Source of the DNA: Agrobacterium tumefaciens
GTDB taxonomy: Bacteria > Pseudomonadota > Alphaproteobacteria > Rhizobiales > Rhizobiaceae
Reading direction: 5' to 3'
Length of the DNA stretch: 64,000 bases
Assembly (NCBI GenBank): GCA_025559845.1
Contig: CP048469.1
Location: forward strand, 2,604,001 to 2,668,000
Below the pieces are notes generated by a model, which was not told the origin of the DNA, searched no databases, and saw nothing but the letters and a program-made list of their open reading frames with translations. This document shows positions 1 to 9,400 of this stretch, in pieces (the first letter of the stretch is position 1; every line of letters begins with the position of its first letter). Made by a program: the position numbers and the translations under genes.

Positions 1-116
1 CAGATTAAATATCAAAGAATTCAATGTCGTAGATACGCCTTCGGCATGTATGTTTCCCTGCCGTTCATTATCGGATGGCGGAAGGGGCAGACGCCCCTCC
101 CTCCACATTTGCGAGA

Positions 117-950
117 CTAGGCTGCCTTGTCCCAGGCAGGTGCAAGGCCGTCGGGCGAAACGATGCGGCCTTCAGACGTGGCTAGGCCATGGATGGCAGC
201 CATATCTTCAGTCGAGAGAGCGAAGTCGAAGATCGCGGCATTTTCAGCCACGCGGGCTTCAGTGATCGTCTTGGACAACGCGATCACACCGTCCTGTTGC
301 ACAAGCCAGCGCAACACCACCTGCGCCACCGACTTGCCGTGCCGGGAGGCGATATCCCTCAGAACCGGTTCATTGAAAACCTTTCCGTCCGCCATGGCAA
401 AGTAACCAGTAATCGACAGGCCGGCCTGACGTGCCGCTGCAATCACCGCATCCTGATTAAGATACGGATGGTACTCGATCTGATTGGTGACAAGCGGCGC
501 GCTCGACAGAGCAACCGCTTCGGCCATCAATGCTGTGGTGAAATTTGAAACACCGATATGACGGACTTTCCCTGCCTCTTTCACCGCATTCAGAGCGCCG
601 ATCTGTTCGGCAAGCGAAACGGCCTCATTCGGCCAATGCAGAAGAAGCAGATCAACATAGTCTGTTTTCAGCTTCGTCAGGCTCTCATCCACCGACGCTA
701 TAAAGGCATCGTGTTTGTAGTTTTCGACCCAGACCTTGGTCGTCAGGAAAATATCGCCGCGAACTATGCCGGAGCCGGAAATCGCCTCGCCGACCTCGGC
801 CTCGTTGCCATAAATCTGAGCGGTATCCACGTGACGAAAACCGGCCTTCAGTGCGTGCGGAACGATCCTGAGAACATCGGCGCCCGGAATGCGGAAGGTT
901 CCAAAGCCGAGTGCCGGAATAGCTGCGCCATTTGCGGTGACTGTATGCAT
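117..950 (-). CDS. Aldo/keto reductase
   Basis: 277-residue cytosolic NADPH-dependent oxidoreductase of the aldo/keto reductase superfamily, closest in form to the 2,5-diketogluconate reductase (AKR5) group. The catalytic tetrad is readable: D42 and Y47 in DTAQIYGNE, K72 in TTKVW and H105 in LLHWP. The N-terminal GFGTF strand and the GVSNF motif also fit. It lies 76 bp downstream of an MFS exporter on the same strand, so the two are probably one operon, with a LysR regulator divergent from it. The substrate cannot be told; small carbonyls or keto-sugars are typical. Family certain, substrate unknown. Confidence 0.93.
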   Translation of the reverse strand: MHTVTANGAAIPALGFGTFRIPGADVLRIVPHALKAGFRHVDTAQIYGNEAEVGEAISGSGIVRGDIFLTTKVWVENYKHDAFIASVDESLTKLKTDYVDLLLLHWPNEAVSLAEQIGALNAVKEAGKVRHIGVSNFTTALMAEAVALSSAPLVTNQIEYHPYLNQDAVIAAARQAGLSITGYFAMADGKVFNEPVLRDIASRHGKSVAQVVLRWLVQQDGVIALSKTITEARVAENAAIFDFALSTEDMAAIHGLATSEGRIVSPDGLAPAWDKAA

Positions 951-1026
951 GAGCTTGCTCCTAGAGATGGTCGCGGCAGTTTGCGCCGCGACGGTTGTGT
1001 TGAGATTGATGATGTTGGGTACGGGT

Positions 1027-2208
1027 TCAGGCAGCTTTCAGGACCGGAGCCGCGCGACGGTCGAGAGCACTGCTCCAGATTGTCAGCAGCAGGGCGAAAG
1101 CAACGAGGATCGCGCCGATCCACGGGGTCGCACCAAGGCCAAGTGGAGATTCGACCACAAGACCGCCGAGCCAGGCACCAATGGCGATACCGAGATTGAA
1201 GGCGGCAATGTTGAGTGCCGAAGCCACATCAACCGCACCAGGACGATGTTCCTTGGCAAGCTGCACGACATAGAGCTGCAGGCCGGGAACATTGGCAAAG
1301 GACAGGAAACCAAGCGCGGCAAGTGTAACAAGTGTCAGGATCGGCGATACGGCCGTGAAGGAAAACACCAGCAGGACGATAGCCTGCGCCAGAAACAGAC
1401 CAATCAAAGCTTTGACCGGATTATGGTTGGCAATCTTGCCACCACCGATGTTGCCCGCTGCGATGGCGATACCATAAAGCACGAGGATCAGGCTGACACT
1501 CGGCTCAGAGAAACCGGTAATCTGCTGCAGGATCGGCGCCAGGAAGGTGAAGGCAACGAACGTCCCGCCGTAACCAAAAGCCGTCATGGCGAAAACAATC
1601 AGCAGACGACCGGAACCGAGAACCCGAACCTGATCGAGAAGGCTCGCAGGCGGCGCTTTTTTCAAAGTGTTCGGCAACAGAGCTGCGATACCGACAAAGG
1701 CAATGACGCCAAGGGCCGAAACAGCCCAGAAAGTGGCACGCCAGCCGAAGACCTGGCCGATATAGGTGCCGAGCGGCACGCCGGTAACGATCGCGACAGT
1801 CAGGCCCATGAACATCATGGCGATCGCAGAGGCACGCCGATTCTCCGGGACGAGGTCAGCCGCGATGGTAGAACCGACGGAGAAAAAGACACCGTGAGCG
1901 AAAGCGGCGAGAACACGGGCAATGAGCAGAAACTCGTAGCTGGATGACAGAGCCGCCAACGTGTTGCCGACGATGAACAGGGCCATCAGTCCAAGCAACA
2001 ACGGCTTTCTTTCGATCCGGCCCGTCAGCGCGGTCAAAACCGGAGCGCCGAACGTGACACCGAGCGCATAAACGCTGACGATAAGGCCGGCCAGCGGCAA
2101 GGTTATGTTGAGATCCGTCGCAACCGTCGGCAACAACCCGACGATCACGAATTCTGTAGTACCGATCGCATAGGCCGCGATCGTCAAAGCAAAAATAGCC
2201 AAAGGCAT
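1027..2208 (-). CDS. MFS drug/sugar exporter (AraJ/DHA1 type)
   Basis: 393-residue inner-membrane protein with about 12 hydrophobic segments, of normal length for the DHA1 drug-proton antiporter group. The start MPLAIFALTIAAYAIGTTEFVIVGLLP carries the GTTEF motif of AraJ/YdhP-like exporters, and the loop 2-3 motif is present as GRIERKP. It is first in a probable two-gene unit with the aldo/keto reductase. A LysR gene reads away from it across 156 bp, the usual layout for a LysR regulator and its target. Substrate unknown. Confidence 0.92.
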   Translation of the reverse strand: MPLAIFALTIAAYAIGTTEFVIVGLLPTVATDLNITLPLAGLIVSVYALGVTFGAPVLTALTGRIERKPLLLGLMALFIVGNTLAALSSSYEFLLIARVLAAFAHGVFFSVGSTIAADLVPENRRASAIAMMFMGLTVAIVTGVPLGTYIGQVFGWRATFWAVSALGVIAFVGIAALLPNTLKKAPPASLLDQVRVLGSGRLLIVFAMTAFGYGGTFVAFTFLAPILQQITGFSEPSVSLILVLYGIAIAAGNIGGGKIANHNPVKALIGLFLAQAIVLLVFSFTAVSPILTLVTLAALGFLSFANVPGLQLYVVQLAKEHRPGAVDVASALNIAAFNLGIAIGAWLGGLVVESPLGLGATPWIGAILVAFALLLTIWSSALDRRAAPVLKAA

Positions 2209-2364
2209 GACGAATTCCCTTCCCTCGACCGATATCGAGAGCGCTGAAGACAGCCGCGCTGTCTGTTGGAACGATTGATGGGCGCAATATGAGGGAAGAG
2301 GACTTGCGTGATAATCAGCAAGAATGGATAAATACCTTGGAATTCAATTCATAGGTGAACAGTC

Positions 2365-3264
2365 ATGGACAATCGCGCTGGGGAAATGGAAGTCTTTGCG
2401 ACAGCCGCAGAGCTGGGAAGCTTCTCCTCAGCCGGACGCAGACTTGGGCTTTCTCCTTCTGCCGTCAGCAAACTCGTCACACGCATCGAAGACCGGCTTG
2501 GCACACGCCTGCTTCAGCGCTCGACGCGCCTTGTGACCCTGACACCGGAGGGCGAAATCTATCTCGGCAGAGCAAGGCGCATTCTGGCCGACATAAGAGA
2601 GACGGAGCAGATCGTCGCAAACGGTGGCAAGGTGGTGCCTCGTGGCCTTTTGCGGGTGAATGCTACGCTGGGCTTTGGCGAACGCTATCTGTTGCCGCTC
2701 GCACCGGAGTTTCTCTCGCTTTATCCTGAGGTGGAACTGGATATTTCGCTGACGGATGGTGTCATCAGCCTGATCGAAGAGCGGACCGATATTGCGATAC
2801 GCTCAGGTGCGATGGAGGACTCTGCACTCAAGGCCAGAAAACTCCTGGAGGTCCGACGGATGATCGTCGCCTCCCCCGCCTATCTCGAAAAATATGGCGC
2901 ACCGGCAAAGCCACAGGATCTGGCCCGCCATAACTGCTTCAGCTTCAACTTCAATCGCAACCTTAACGAATGGCCGTTCAGAAACCCCGACACGGATGAG
3001 GTTTATCGACTGCCTGTTTCCGGCAACGCATCGGTCAACAGTGGCATGGCTATGCGCCGCCTCTGCCTCTCGGGCTTTGGCCTTGGAAGGGTTGGAGAAT
3101 TCCACGTGCGACCGGATATCGATGCTGGACTGCTGGTACCTGTTCTCGAAGACTATAATCCGCAGGACCTTGAAGTTATCCATGCGGTCTACGCTGGCCA
3201 CGAGCACCTAGCTGCGCGCGTACGTGCTTTCATCGATTTTGTTGCGGATAAGGTCGCGGCGTAG
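2365..3264 (+). CDS. LysR-type transcriptional regulator (MFS/AKR divergent)
   Basis: 299-residue LysR regulator. The N-terminal winged helix-turn-helix (about residues 8-66) contains AAELGSFSSAGRRLGLSPSAVSKLVTRIE in its expected place, followed by an effector-binding domain with YLEKYG and FNFNRN segments. It belongs to the large AaeR/PA-type subgroup often placed beside exporters. It is divergent from the exporter-reductase pair and so probably controls it. Translation could instead begin at M8 (MEVFATA), which is the usual family start. It converges with the next LysR gene with only 5 bp between stops. Confidence 0.93.
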   Translation: MDNRAGEMEVFATAAELGSFSSAGRRLGLSPSAVSKLVTRIEDRLGTRLLQRSTRLVTLTPEGEIYLGRARRILADIRETEQIVANGGKVVPRGLLRVNATLGFGERYLLPLAPEFLSLYPEVELDISLTDGVISLIEERTDIAIRSGAMEDSALKARKLLEVRRMIVASPAYLEKYGAPAKPQDLARHNCFSFNFNRNLNEWPFRNPDTDEVYRLPVSGNASVNSGMAMRRLCLSGFGLGRVGEFHVRPDIDAGLLVPVLEDYNPQDLEVIHAVYAGHEHLAARVRAFIDFVADKVAA

Positions 3265-3269
3265 TCAGA

Positions 3270-4169
3270 TCAGATGTTGTTGTGAACCAGCTTTGCCAAC
3301 CAGTCGACAAAAACGCGAACCTTGTTTGTGACATGTCGGGTTTGCGGGTAGACGACGTAGATCGGCATTGCCTCACAACGCCACTCTGGGAAGACCCGCA
3401 CCAGTTCACCCTTTTCCAAAGCCTCCTTGACCATGAAAAGAGGAAGCTGGATCACGCCCATGCCCGCCAGTGCAGCGTTAAGATAGCTTCTGCTGTCGTT
3501 GACCGACACCACGTAACGCGGCGTCAATTCGACGCTACGGACACCGTTATCCAGTGACATCGGCATGATCTGGCCGGTCGTGGCATTCAGGTAACCGACC
3601 GAATAATGATCGTTTTCAAGATCCTCCGGCGTCTGCGGCATGCCGAAATTTTCGATGTAGAACGGGGCAGCAAAGGTCTCGAATTTGAGCTCGCCTACTT
3701 TTCTGGCAATCAGGGACTGGTCGCGTAGCGTTCCCACCCGAAGCGCGCAGTCGACGTTTTCGGCAAGGTAATCGACGAGGCGATCACCGACGCCAAGATC
3801 GATGCGAATATGTGGGTAACGCTGATAAAAATCGCACAGATTCGGAATAACCAGAAGATCTGCGAAGACACCTGCCATTTCTACCCGCAAGCGCCCGGAC
3901 GGTTGCACCTGCGCACTGGACATGCTTCCATCAAGCTCTTCAATTTCCGACAGAATTTGCGCAGCACGCTCGTAATAAAGCGCCCCATCCGTCGTCAACA
4001 TGACGCGTCGTGTCGTACGGTTGAGAAGCGTGGTCTGCAGGTGCGCCTCCAGCGCCTGCACCATGTTGGTAACGGTGGTTTTGGGCATGCTCAATGCCGT
4101 CGCGGCACGGCTGAAATTGCCGGTTTCCACAACACGCGTGAAAACGCGCATGGCCGAAAGTTGATCCAT
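3270..4169 (-). CDS. LysR-type transcriptional regulator (RND operon divergent)
   Basis: 299-residue LysR regulator starting MDQLSAMRVFTRVVETGNFS. The helix-turn-helix spans about residues 1-60 with SRAATALSMPKTTVTNMVQ, and the C-terminal part is the periplasmic-binding-like effector domain. It faces away from the hydrolase-RND operon. A 6-bp inverted repeat at 4215-4232 lies in the shared promoter region and is a natural candidate for its binding site. Many RND pumps are controlled by TetR proteins, so a LysR partner is a less common but known arrangement. The target assignment is inferred from position. Confidence 0.93.
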   Translation of the reverse strand: MDQLSAMRVFTRVVETGNFSRAATALSMPKTTVTNMVQALEAHLQTTLLNRTTRRVMLTTDGALYYERAAQILSEIEELDGSMSSAQVQPSGRLRVEMAGVFADLLVIPNLCDFYQRYPHIRIDLGVGDRLVDYLAENVDCALRVGTLRDQSLIARKVGELKFETFAAPFYIENFGMPQTPEDLENDHYSVGYLNATTGQIMPMSLDNGVRSVELTPRYVVSVNDSRSYLNAALAGMGVIQLPLFMVKEALEKGELVRVFPEWRCEAMPIYVVYPQTRHVTNKVRVFVDWLAKLVHNNI

Positions 4170-4214
4170 AATTCTCTCAGACGCTCGATTATTCGTGTTT
4201 TTGGAACAGTGAAT

Positions 4215-4232
4215 TCAAGTTGGCATACTTGA
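4215..4232. promoter_or_regulatory. Candidate LysR operator
   Basis: Perfect inverted repeat TCAAGT-6 nt-ACTTGA in the AT-rich gap between the LysR gene (start 4169) and the hydrolase/RND operon (start about 4311). With the flanking T it fits the loose T-N11-A LysR box. Binding is an inference from symmetry and position. Confidence 0.5.
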
Positions 4233-4310
4233 TCGATCTGAGCCGAACAATAATATGCATTTCAGGTTTTGCAACAGGATCTGGTTTCTGCCGGTCCAGG
4301 AATTGGTGTC

Positions 4311-5108
4311 ATGGCGATGCGATGGGAGACATTAGGGTGCGGCCAGGCGGCCAGACAGCCCCTTCTCGCTCGACGTTATGAAAGCGCCAACCTGTGCCGC
4401 ACGCCACCGGTGGTGCTTTATCTCAGAGGCGGTTCGTTTCTAGAAACGGATGCGGATCGGCCGGAACTTCCAGTCGCACGCGCGCTTGCGGAAAGCGGTG
4501 CCATTGTGGTGGAGGCGGACTACAGCAAGCCTTCGGGCAACGAGTTCCCGCTGGTGATTGATTGCGCCTTTGAAGCGCTCGATCAGGTCAGCAGGGACCG
4601 CAAGCATTATGGCAGCGCGAAATCGCTGCTGTTCGTCGCCGGCGAAGAAGCCGGTGGCAACGTCGCAGCCGGACTTGCACTGAAAGCGCGGGACCGGATG
4701 CCCGGCAAGCTTGCCGGACAGATTCTTTTGTCGCCAATGATCGACCCGATGATGACGACAGAATCTTTTCGCGACGCGGACAAGATCGGCATGCGCCAGC
4801 GTTGGGCGGATGGATGGAGCCACTACCTTGCCAAGGCGTGCGGCTTTTTCCACCCCTACGCCGCACCATGCCAGTGCACACGTCTCAACCGTGTCGCACC
4901 TGCACTGATATTCACCGCGGAGGATGATCCCCTTCGCGACGAAACAATCGGTTATGCGGAAAGGCTTGTGTCATCGGGCGTCGGCGTCCGGCAGCATGTC
5001 TTCCCCGCCGGAACCGGCTGGACAGGGCTCTATCGTGGAGAGGGAGGCAGATGGGTTTCGTCCGTCTGTTCGGAATTCACGAGCTTCGTCCAGGATTTGA
5101 AACACTGA
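4311..5108 (+). CDS. Degenerate alpha/beta hydrolase (HSL-like), probably inactive
   Basis: 265-residue alpha/beta-hydrolase fold protein related to hormone-sensitive-lipase esterases. The oxyanion loop appears as LRGGSF (residues 38-43) instead of HGGGF. The nucleophile elbow, normally GDSAGGN, reads GEEAGGN (111-117), so the serine is replaced by E113. The acid residue survives as D206 in EDDPLRD, but the C-terminal segment PAGTGWTGL lacks the usual histidine. Two of three triad residues are therefore missing. I chose the ATG at 4311 because AGGA lies about 10 bp upstream; a TTG at 4269 is possible. It leads the RND operon, 53 bp before the adaptor gene. A ligand-binding or scaffold role is possible but unproven. 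Confidence 0.8.
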   Translation: MAMRWETLGCGQAARQPLLARRYESANLCRTPPVVLYLRGGSFLETDADRPELPVARALAESGAIVVEADYSKPSGNEFPLVIDCAFEALDQVSRDRKHYGSAKSLLFVAGEEAGGNVAAGLALKARDRMPGKLAGQILLSPMIDPMMTTESFRDADKIGMRQRWADGWSHYLAKACGFFHPYAAPCQCTRLNRVAPALIFTAEDDPLRDETIGYAERLVSSGVGVRQHVFPAGTGWTGLYRGEGGRWVSSVCSEFTSFVQDLKH

Positions 5109-5161
5109 AGCGTATTTATTCAAAATTCGATCGGCTCTGAGTTCGAGCCAAGGAGAAACCC

Positions 5162-6352
5162 ATGACGCTGAACACGAAGCGCCGGGCCCTGACGGGCGCC
5201 GGTATAGGACTTGCTGTCTCTGTTGCTGCGGCAGCCCTCATATTCGACCTGCCTACAAGCCGCGATGCAACGGCTGCGTCTTCGCCCGAAGCACCGCCTG
5301 CGGTGCCGGTGACGGTTGCGACCGTCGAAAGCCGCAACGTCATGCGCTGGGAGGAATTCTCCGGCCGCCTCGAAGCTGTCGACCGGGTACAGATCCGCTC
5401 TCGCGTTGCCGGTCAGATCAAGGCCGTTCACTTCCGTGAAGGCGCGCTGGTGAAGGAGGGAGATGCGCTTTTCACCATCGACCAGGCCCCTTTTGAAGCC
5501 GCCGTCGCCGGTGCAGAGGCACAGGTTGCCTCGGCAGAAGCCAAGGTTAGCCTCGCAAGAACAGAGTTGGATCGCGGTCGTCGTCTTTCTGACAACCGCA
5601 CCATCTCGCAAAGTGACCTTGATCAACGGCAAAGCTCGTTCGCTGACGCAGAGGCCCAGCTTCGTGCTGCCCGCGCCGCCCTGACCACAGCCCAACTCGA
5701 CCTTGGCTACACCGAAATTCGTGCACCGGTCTCCGGTCGCGTCGGCAAGATCGAAATCACCGCAGGCAATCTCGTGGCTGCCGGCTCCACCTCAGCAGCG
5801 CTGACGACACTGGTGTCGGTCAACCCGATCTACGCCAGCTTCAACGCCAGCGAAGGGACCGTCGCAAGAGCACTATCCGAACTGCCGAAGACAGATGGCG
5901 CCCTGCCCGCTCTCGAGCAGATCCCGGTAGAGATCGGCACGCTGTCGGATGAAGGCACCCCGATCAAGGGCACCCTGCATCTGATCGACAACCAGGTCGA
6001 TTCCGCAAGCGGCACCATCGGTGTACGGGCCGTCTTCGAAAACCCCGACGGCAGGCTCATTCCCGGCCAGTTCGTTCGGGTGAGAATGGGCGAACCGAAA
6101 CCAGAAAACCGCATCGTTATCAGCGATCGGGCGATCGGCACCGACCAGGACAAGAAGTTCGTGTTCATCGTCGATGGCGAGAACAAGGTCAGCTACCGCC
6201 AGATCAAGCCCGGCGCTTCGGCCGACGGTCAGCGGATCGTCGAAAGCGGCCTCAGTGCCGGCGACACGATCGTCGTCAATGGTCTGCAGCGCATTCGCCC
6301 CGGCGCGACGGTCGCACCGCAGTCGGAAGAAAAGGTCGCGGCGACCCAGTAA
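5162..6352 (+). CDS. RND efflux periplasmic adaptor (MexA/AcrA family)
   Basis: 396-residue membrane-fusion protein linking an RND pump to an outer-membrane channel. It has an N-terminal hydrophobic segment (about residues 10-30) without a lipobox cysteine, then barrel-sandwich/lipoyl halves (QIRSRVAGQIKAV; ELDLGYTEIRAPVSGRVG), an alpha-helical hairpin at about 105-165 and a beta-barrel with the FVRVRMG segment. The RBS AAGGAG lies just before the ATG. It is followed by the RND transporter after a 124-bp gap containing two hairpins. Confidence 0.95.
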   Translation: MTLNTKRRALTGAGIGLAVSVAAAALIFDLPTSRDATAASSPEAPPAVPVTVATVESRNVMRWEEFSGRLEAVDRVQIRSRVAGQIKAVHFREGALVKEGDALFTIDQAPFEAAVAGAEAQVASAEAKVSLARTELDRGRRLSDNRTISQSDLDQRQSSFADAEAQLRAARAALTTAQLDLGYTEIRAPVSGRVGKIEITAGNLVAAGSTSAALTTLVSVNPIYASFNASEGTVARALSELPKTDGALPALEQIPVEIGTLSDEGTPIKGTLHLIDNQVDSASGTIGVRAVFENPDGRLIPGQFVRVRMGEPKPENRIVISDRAIGTDQDKKFVFIVDGENKVSYRQIKPGASADGQRIVESGLSAGDTIVVNGLQRIRPGATVAPQSEEKVAATQ

Positions 6353-6360
6353 GTCATAAA

Positions 6361-6384
6361 GGCGGCTCGCATTCGCGAGCCGCC
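6361..6384. other. Intra-operon stem-loop 1 (adaptor-RND gap)
   Basis: Perfect 10-bp stem GGCGGCTCGC/GCGAGCCGCC with a 4-nt loop, 8 bp after the adaptor stop codon. No T-run follows, so it is more likely an mRNA-stabilising or partial-attenuation hairpin than a full terminator. Confidence 0.7.
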
Positions 6385-6412
6385 GCCTCCCAACAGAAAA
6401 TGCCCTGAAACT

Positions 6413-6428
6413 GGTAGCACGCGCTACC
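6413..6428. other. Intra-operon stem-loop 2 (adaptor-RND gap)
   Basis: Second small hairpin, GGTAGC-ACGC-GCTACC, in the same 124-bp gap and 48 bp before the RND transporter start. It could tune the adaptor:pump ratio together with the first hairpin; function is inferred. Confidence 0.5.
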
Positions 6429-6476
6429 GGAATAGGGCTTTGCATTCCAGATTTTCACCCCGGAGAGGGCTTTGAA

Positions 6477-9400
6477 ATGAACATCTCCAGATTTTTTGTC
6501 GACCGACCGGTGTTTGCCGCCGTTCTGTCGGTGCTGATTGTGGTGGCGGGCCTGCTCGGCATGCGCGCCCTGCCGATTTCCGAGTATCCGGAAGTCGTTC
6601 CTCCATCCGTCGTCGTACGCGCGACCTATCCGGGCGCTAACCCGAAGGTCATTGCTGAAACGGTGGCGACACCACTTGAAGAGCAGATCAACGGCGTCGA
6701 GGACATGCTCTACATGTCGAGCCAGGCAACCTCGGATGGCGTCTTGACGCTGACTGTTACCTTCAAGCTCGGTACCGACCCGGACAAGGCGCAGCAACTG
6801 GTGCAGAACCGCGTTTCGCAGGCAGAACCACGTCTGCCTTCGGAAGTCCGCGCGCTCGGCATCACCACGGTGAAAAGTTCGCCAGACTTCATCATGGTCG
6901 TCAACCTCGTCTCCACGACCGACGCCTACGACATCACCTATCTGCGCAACTACGCGACGTTGAACGTCAAGGACCGTCTTGCCCGCATCGAAGGCGTCGG
7001 CCAGGTGCAGGTCTTCGGCGCCGGTGACTATTCCATGCGCGTCTGGCTCGATCCGCAAAAGGTTGCCGAACATGATCTCGCCGCCAGCGACGTCTCTGAT
7101 GCGATCCGTCAGCAGAACGTTCAGGCCGCAGCCGGTATCATTGGCGCTTCGCCAAGCCCTAACGGCGTCGATCTGCAATTGAACGTCAATGCGCAGGGCC
7201 GCCTGACCACGCCTGAAGAATTCGGCAACATCATCGTCAAGAGCGGTGCCAACGGTGAAATCACCCGTCTTCGCGACGTCGCGCGCATCGAACTTGGTGC
7301 GGCTGATTATACCCTGCGCTCTCTGCTCGATGGCAAGCCTGCCGTGGCCGTGGCCGTCCTTCAGGCACCCGGTTCCAACGCCATTGAAATCGCCGATAAT
7401 GTCCGTGCAACCATGGACAATCTGCAACTGGCGATGCCGGACGGCGTGAAGTTCGAGATCGTCTACGACACGACAAAATTCGTACGTTCTTCCATCGAGA
7501 AGGTTGTCGACACACTCCTCGAGGCCGTTGGCCTCGTGGTACTCGTTGTCATCATCTTCCTGCAGACATGGCGCGCATCGATCATTCCATTGATCGCCGT
7601 TCCGGTATCGATCATCGGCACTTTCGGTGTGATGTACGCGTTCGGTTTCTCGATCAACGCGCTGACATTGTTTGGCCTCGTGCTGGCGATCGGTATCGTG
7701 GTGGATGATGCCATCGTGGTGGTGGAAAACGTCGAGCGAAACATCGAGAATGGTCTATCTCCGCGCGACGCGACCTATAAGGCGATGCGCGAAGTTTCCG
7801 GGCCTATCATCGCCATTGCGCTGGTGCTGGTCGCCGTGTTCGTACCATTGGCCTTCATTTCGGGTCTTTCGGGCCAGTTCTACCGGCAGTTCGCCTTGAC
7901 CATCGCCATCTCGACGGTGATTTCGGCCATCAACTCGCTGACGCTTTCTCCCGCCCTTGCGGCACTGTTGCTCAAGGAGCACGGCGCACCCAAGGACTGG
8001 CTGACGCGCGGCATGGACAAGATCTTCGGCTGGTTCTTCCGTGGCTTCAACCGCGCCTTCGGCGCCGCCTCCAACGGTTACGGCCGGACTGTCGGCGGAC
8101 TGGTATCGCGCAAGAGCCTAGTCATGCTGGTATACCTCGCCCTGGTTGGCGCGACCTACAGCATGTTCTCGACGGTTCCGAGCGGCTTCGTCCCCGGTCA
8201 GGACAAGCAGTATCTGATCGGTTTCGCCCAGCTCCCTGATGGCGCCACACTCGACCGGACGGAAGATGTCATCAAGCGCATGAGCGATATCGCCATGGAA
8301 ACGCCCGGCGTCAGCAACGCCATCGCCTTCCCCGGCCTGTCGATCAACGGCTTCACCATCGGCTCCAACTCGGGCATCGTCTTTGCGGTTCTCGACGACT
8401 TCGAAAAGCGCAAGACACCGGAGCTTTCCGGTAATGCCATCGCCCTGCAACTAAACCAGAAATTCGCTGGTATTCAGGACGCCTTCATCGCCATGTTCCC
8501 GCCGCCACCGGTCAACGGTCTCGGCACGACCGGCGGCTTCAAGCTGCAGATCGAGGACCGTGCCGGTTACGGCTACCAGGCGCTTGACGAAGCCACCAAG
8601 GCGGTCATCGCCAAGGCCTATCAGACACCGGAACTGGCTGGCATCTTCTCCAGTTACCAGATCAATGTCCCGCAGCTCTATGCCGACCTCGACCGCGCAA
8701 AGGCGGAACAGCTTGGCGTCTCGGTGACGGATGTTTTCCAGACGCTGCAGATCTATCTGGGGTCACTCTATGTCAATGACTTCAACGCCTTCGGCCGTAC
8801 CTACAGCGTGCGGGTGCAGGCAGACGCCCAGTTCCGCGCCCATGCGGAAGACATCGGACGTCTGAAGGTTCGCTCGGCAACGGGTCAGATGATTCCTCTG
8901 TCCACGCTGTTGAAAGTTGACGCGACGACAGGTCCGGAACGCACGAACCGCTACAACGGTTTCCTTGCGGCCGACATCAATGGTGGCCCTGCCCCCGGCT
9001 TCTCGTCCGGTCAGGCACAGGCCGCAATGGAAAAAATCCTCAACGAAACGCTGCCTCCCGGCATCGACTTCGAGTGGACGGACCTGACCTACCAGCAGAT
9101 CCTCGCCGGCAATTCGAGCATCATCGTTTTCCCGCTTGCCCTGCTCCTGGTCTATCTTGTGCTGGCAGCGCAATATGAAAGCCTGACATTGCCGATCGCC
9201 ATCATCATGATCGTGCCAATGGGTGTTCTCGCGGCGCTGACGGGCGTCTGGCTGACAGGTGGAGACAACAACATCTTCACCCAGATAGGCCTCGTTGTCC
9301 TTGTCGGACTTTCGGCGAAAAACGCGATCCTGATCGTGGAGTTCGCCCGAGAACTGGAGTTCGAAGGCAGGAAGCCGATTGCCGCCGCCATCGAGGCAAG

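Noticed and set aside
1..116. Possible gene fragment at the left edge
   Set aside because: Only short frames without features; a small AGGGGC/GCCCCT hairpin at 83-98 lacks a T-run toward the reductase gene.
889..1947. 352-codon plus-strand frame
   Set aside because: Antisense to the MFS exporter; no plausible start signals or motifs.
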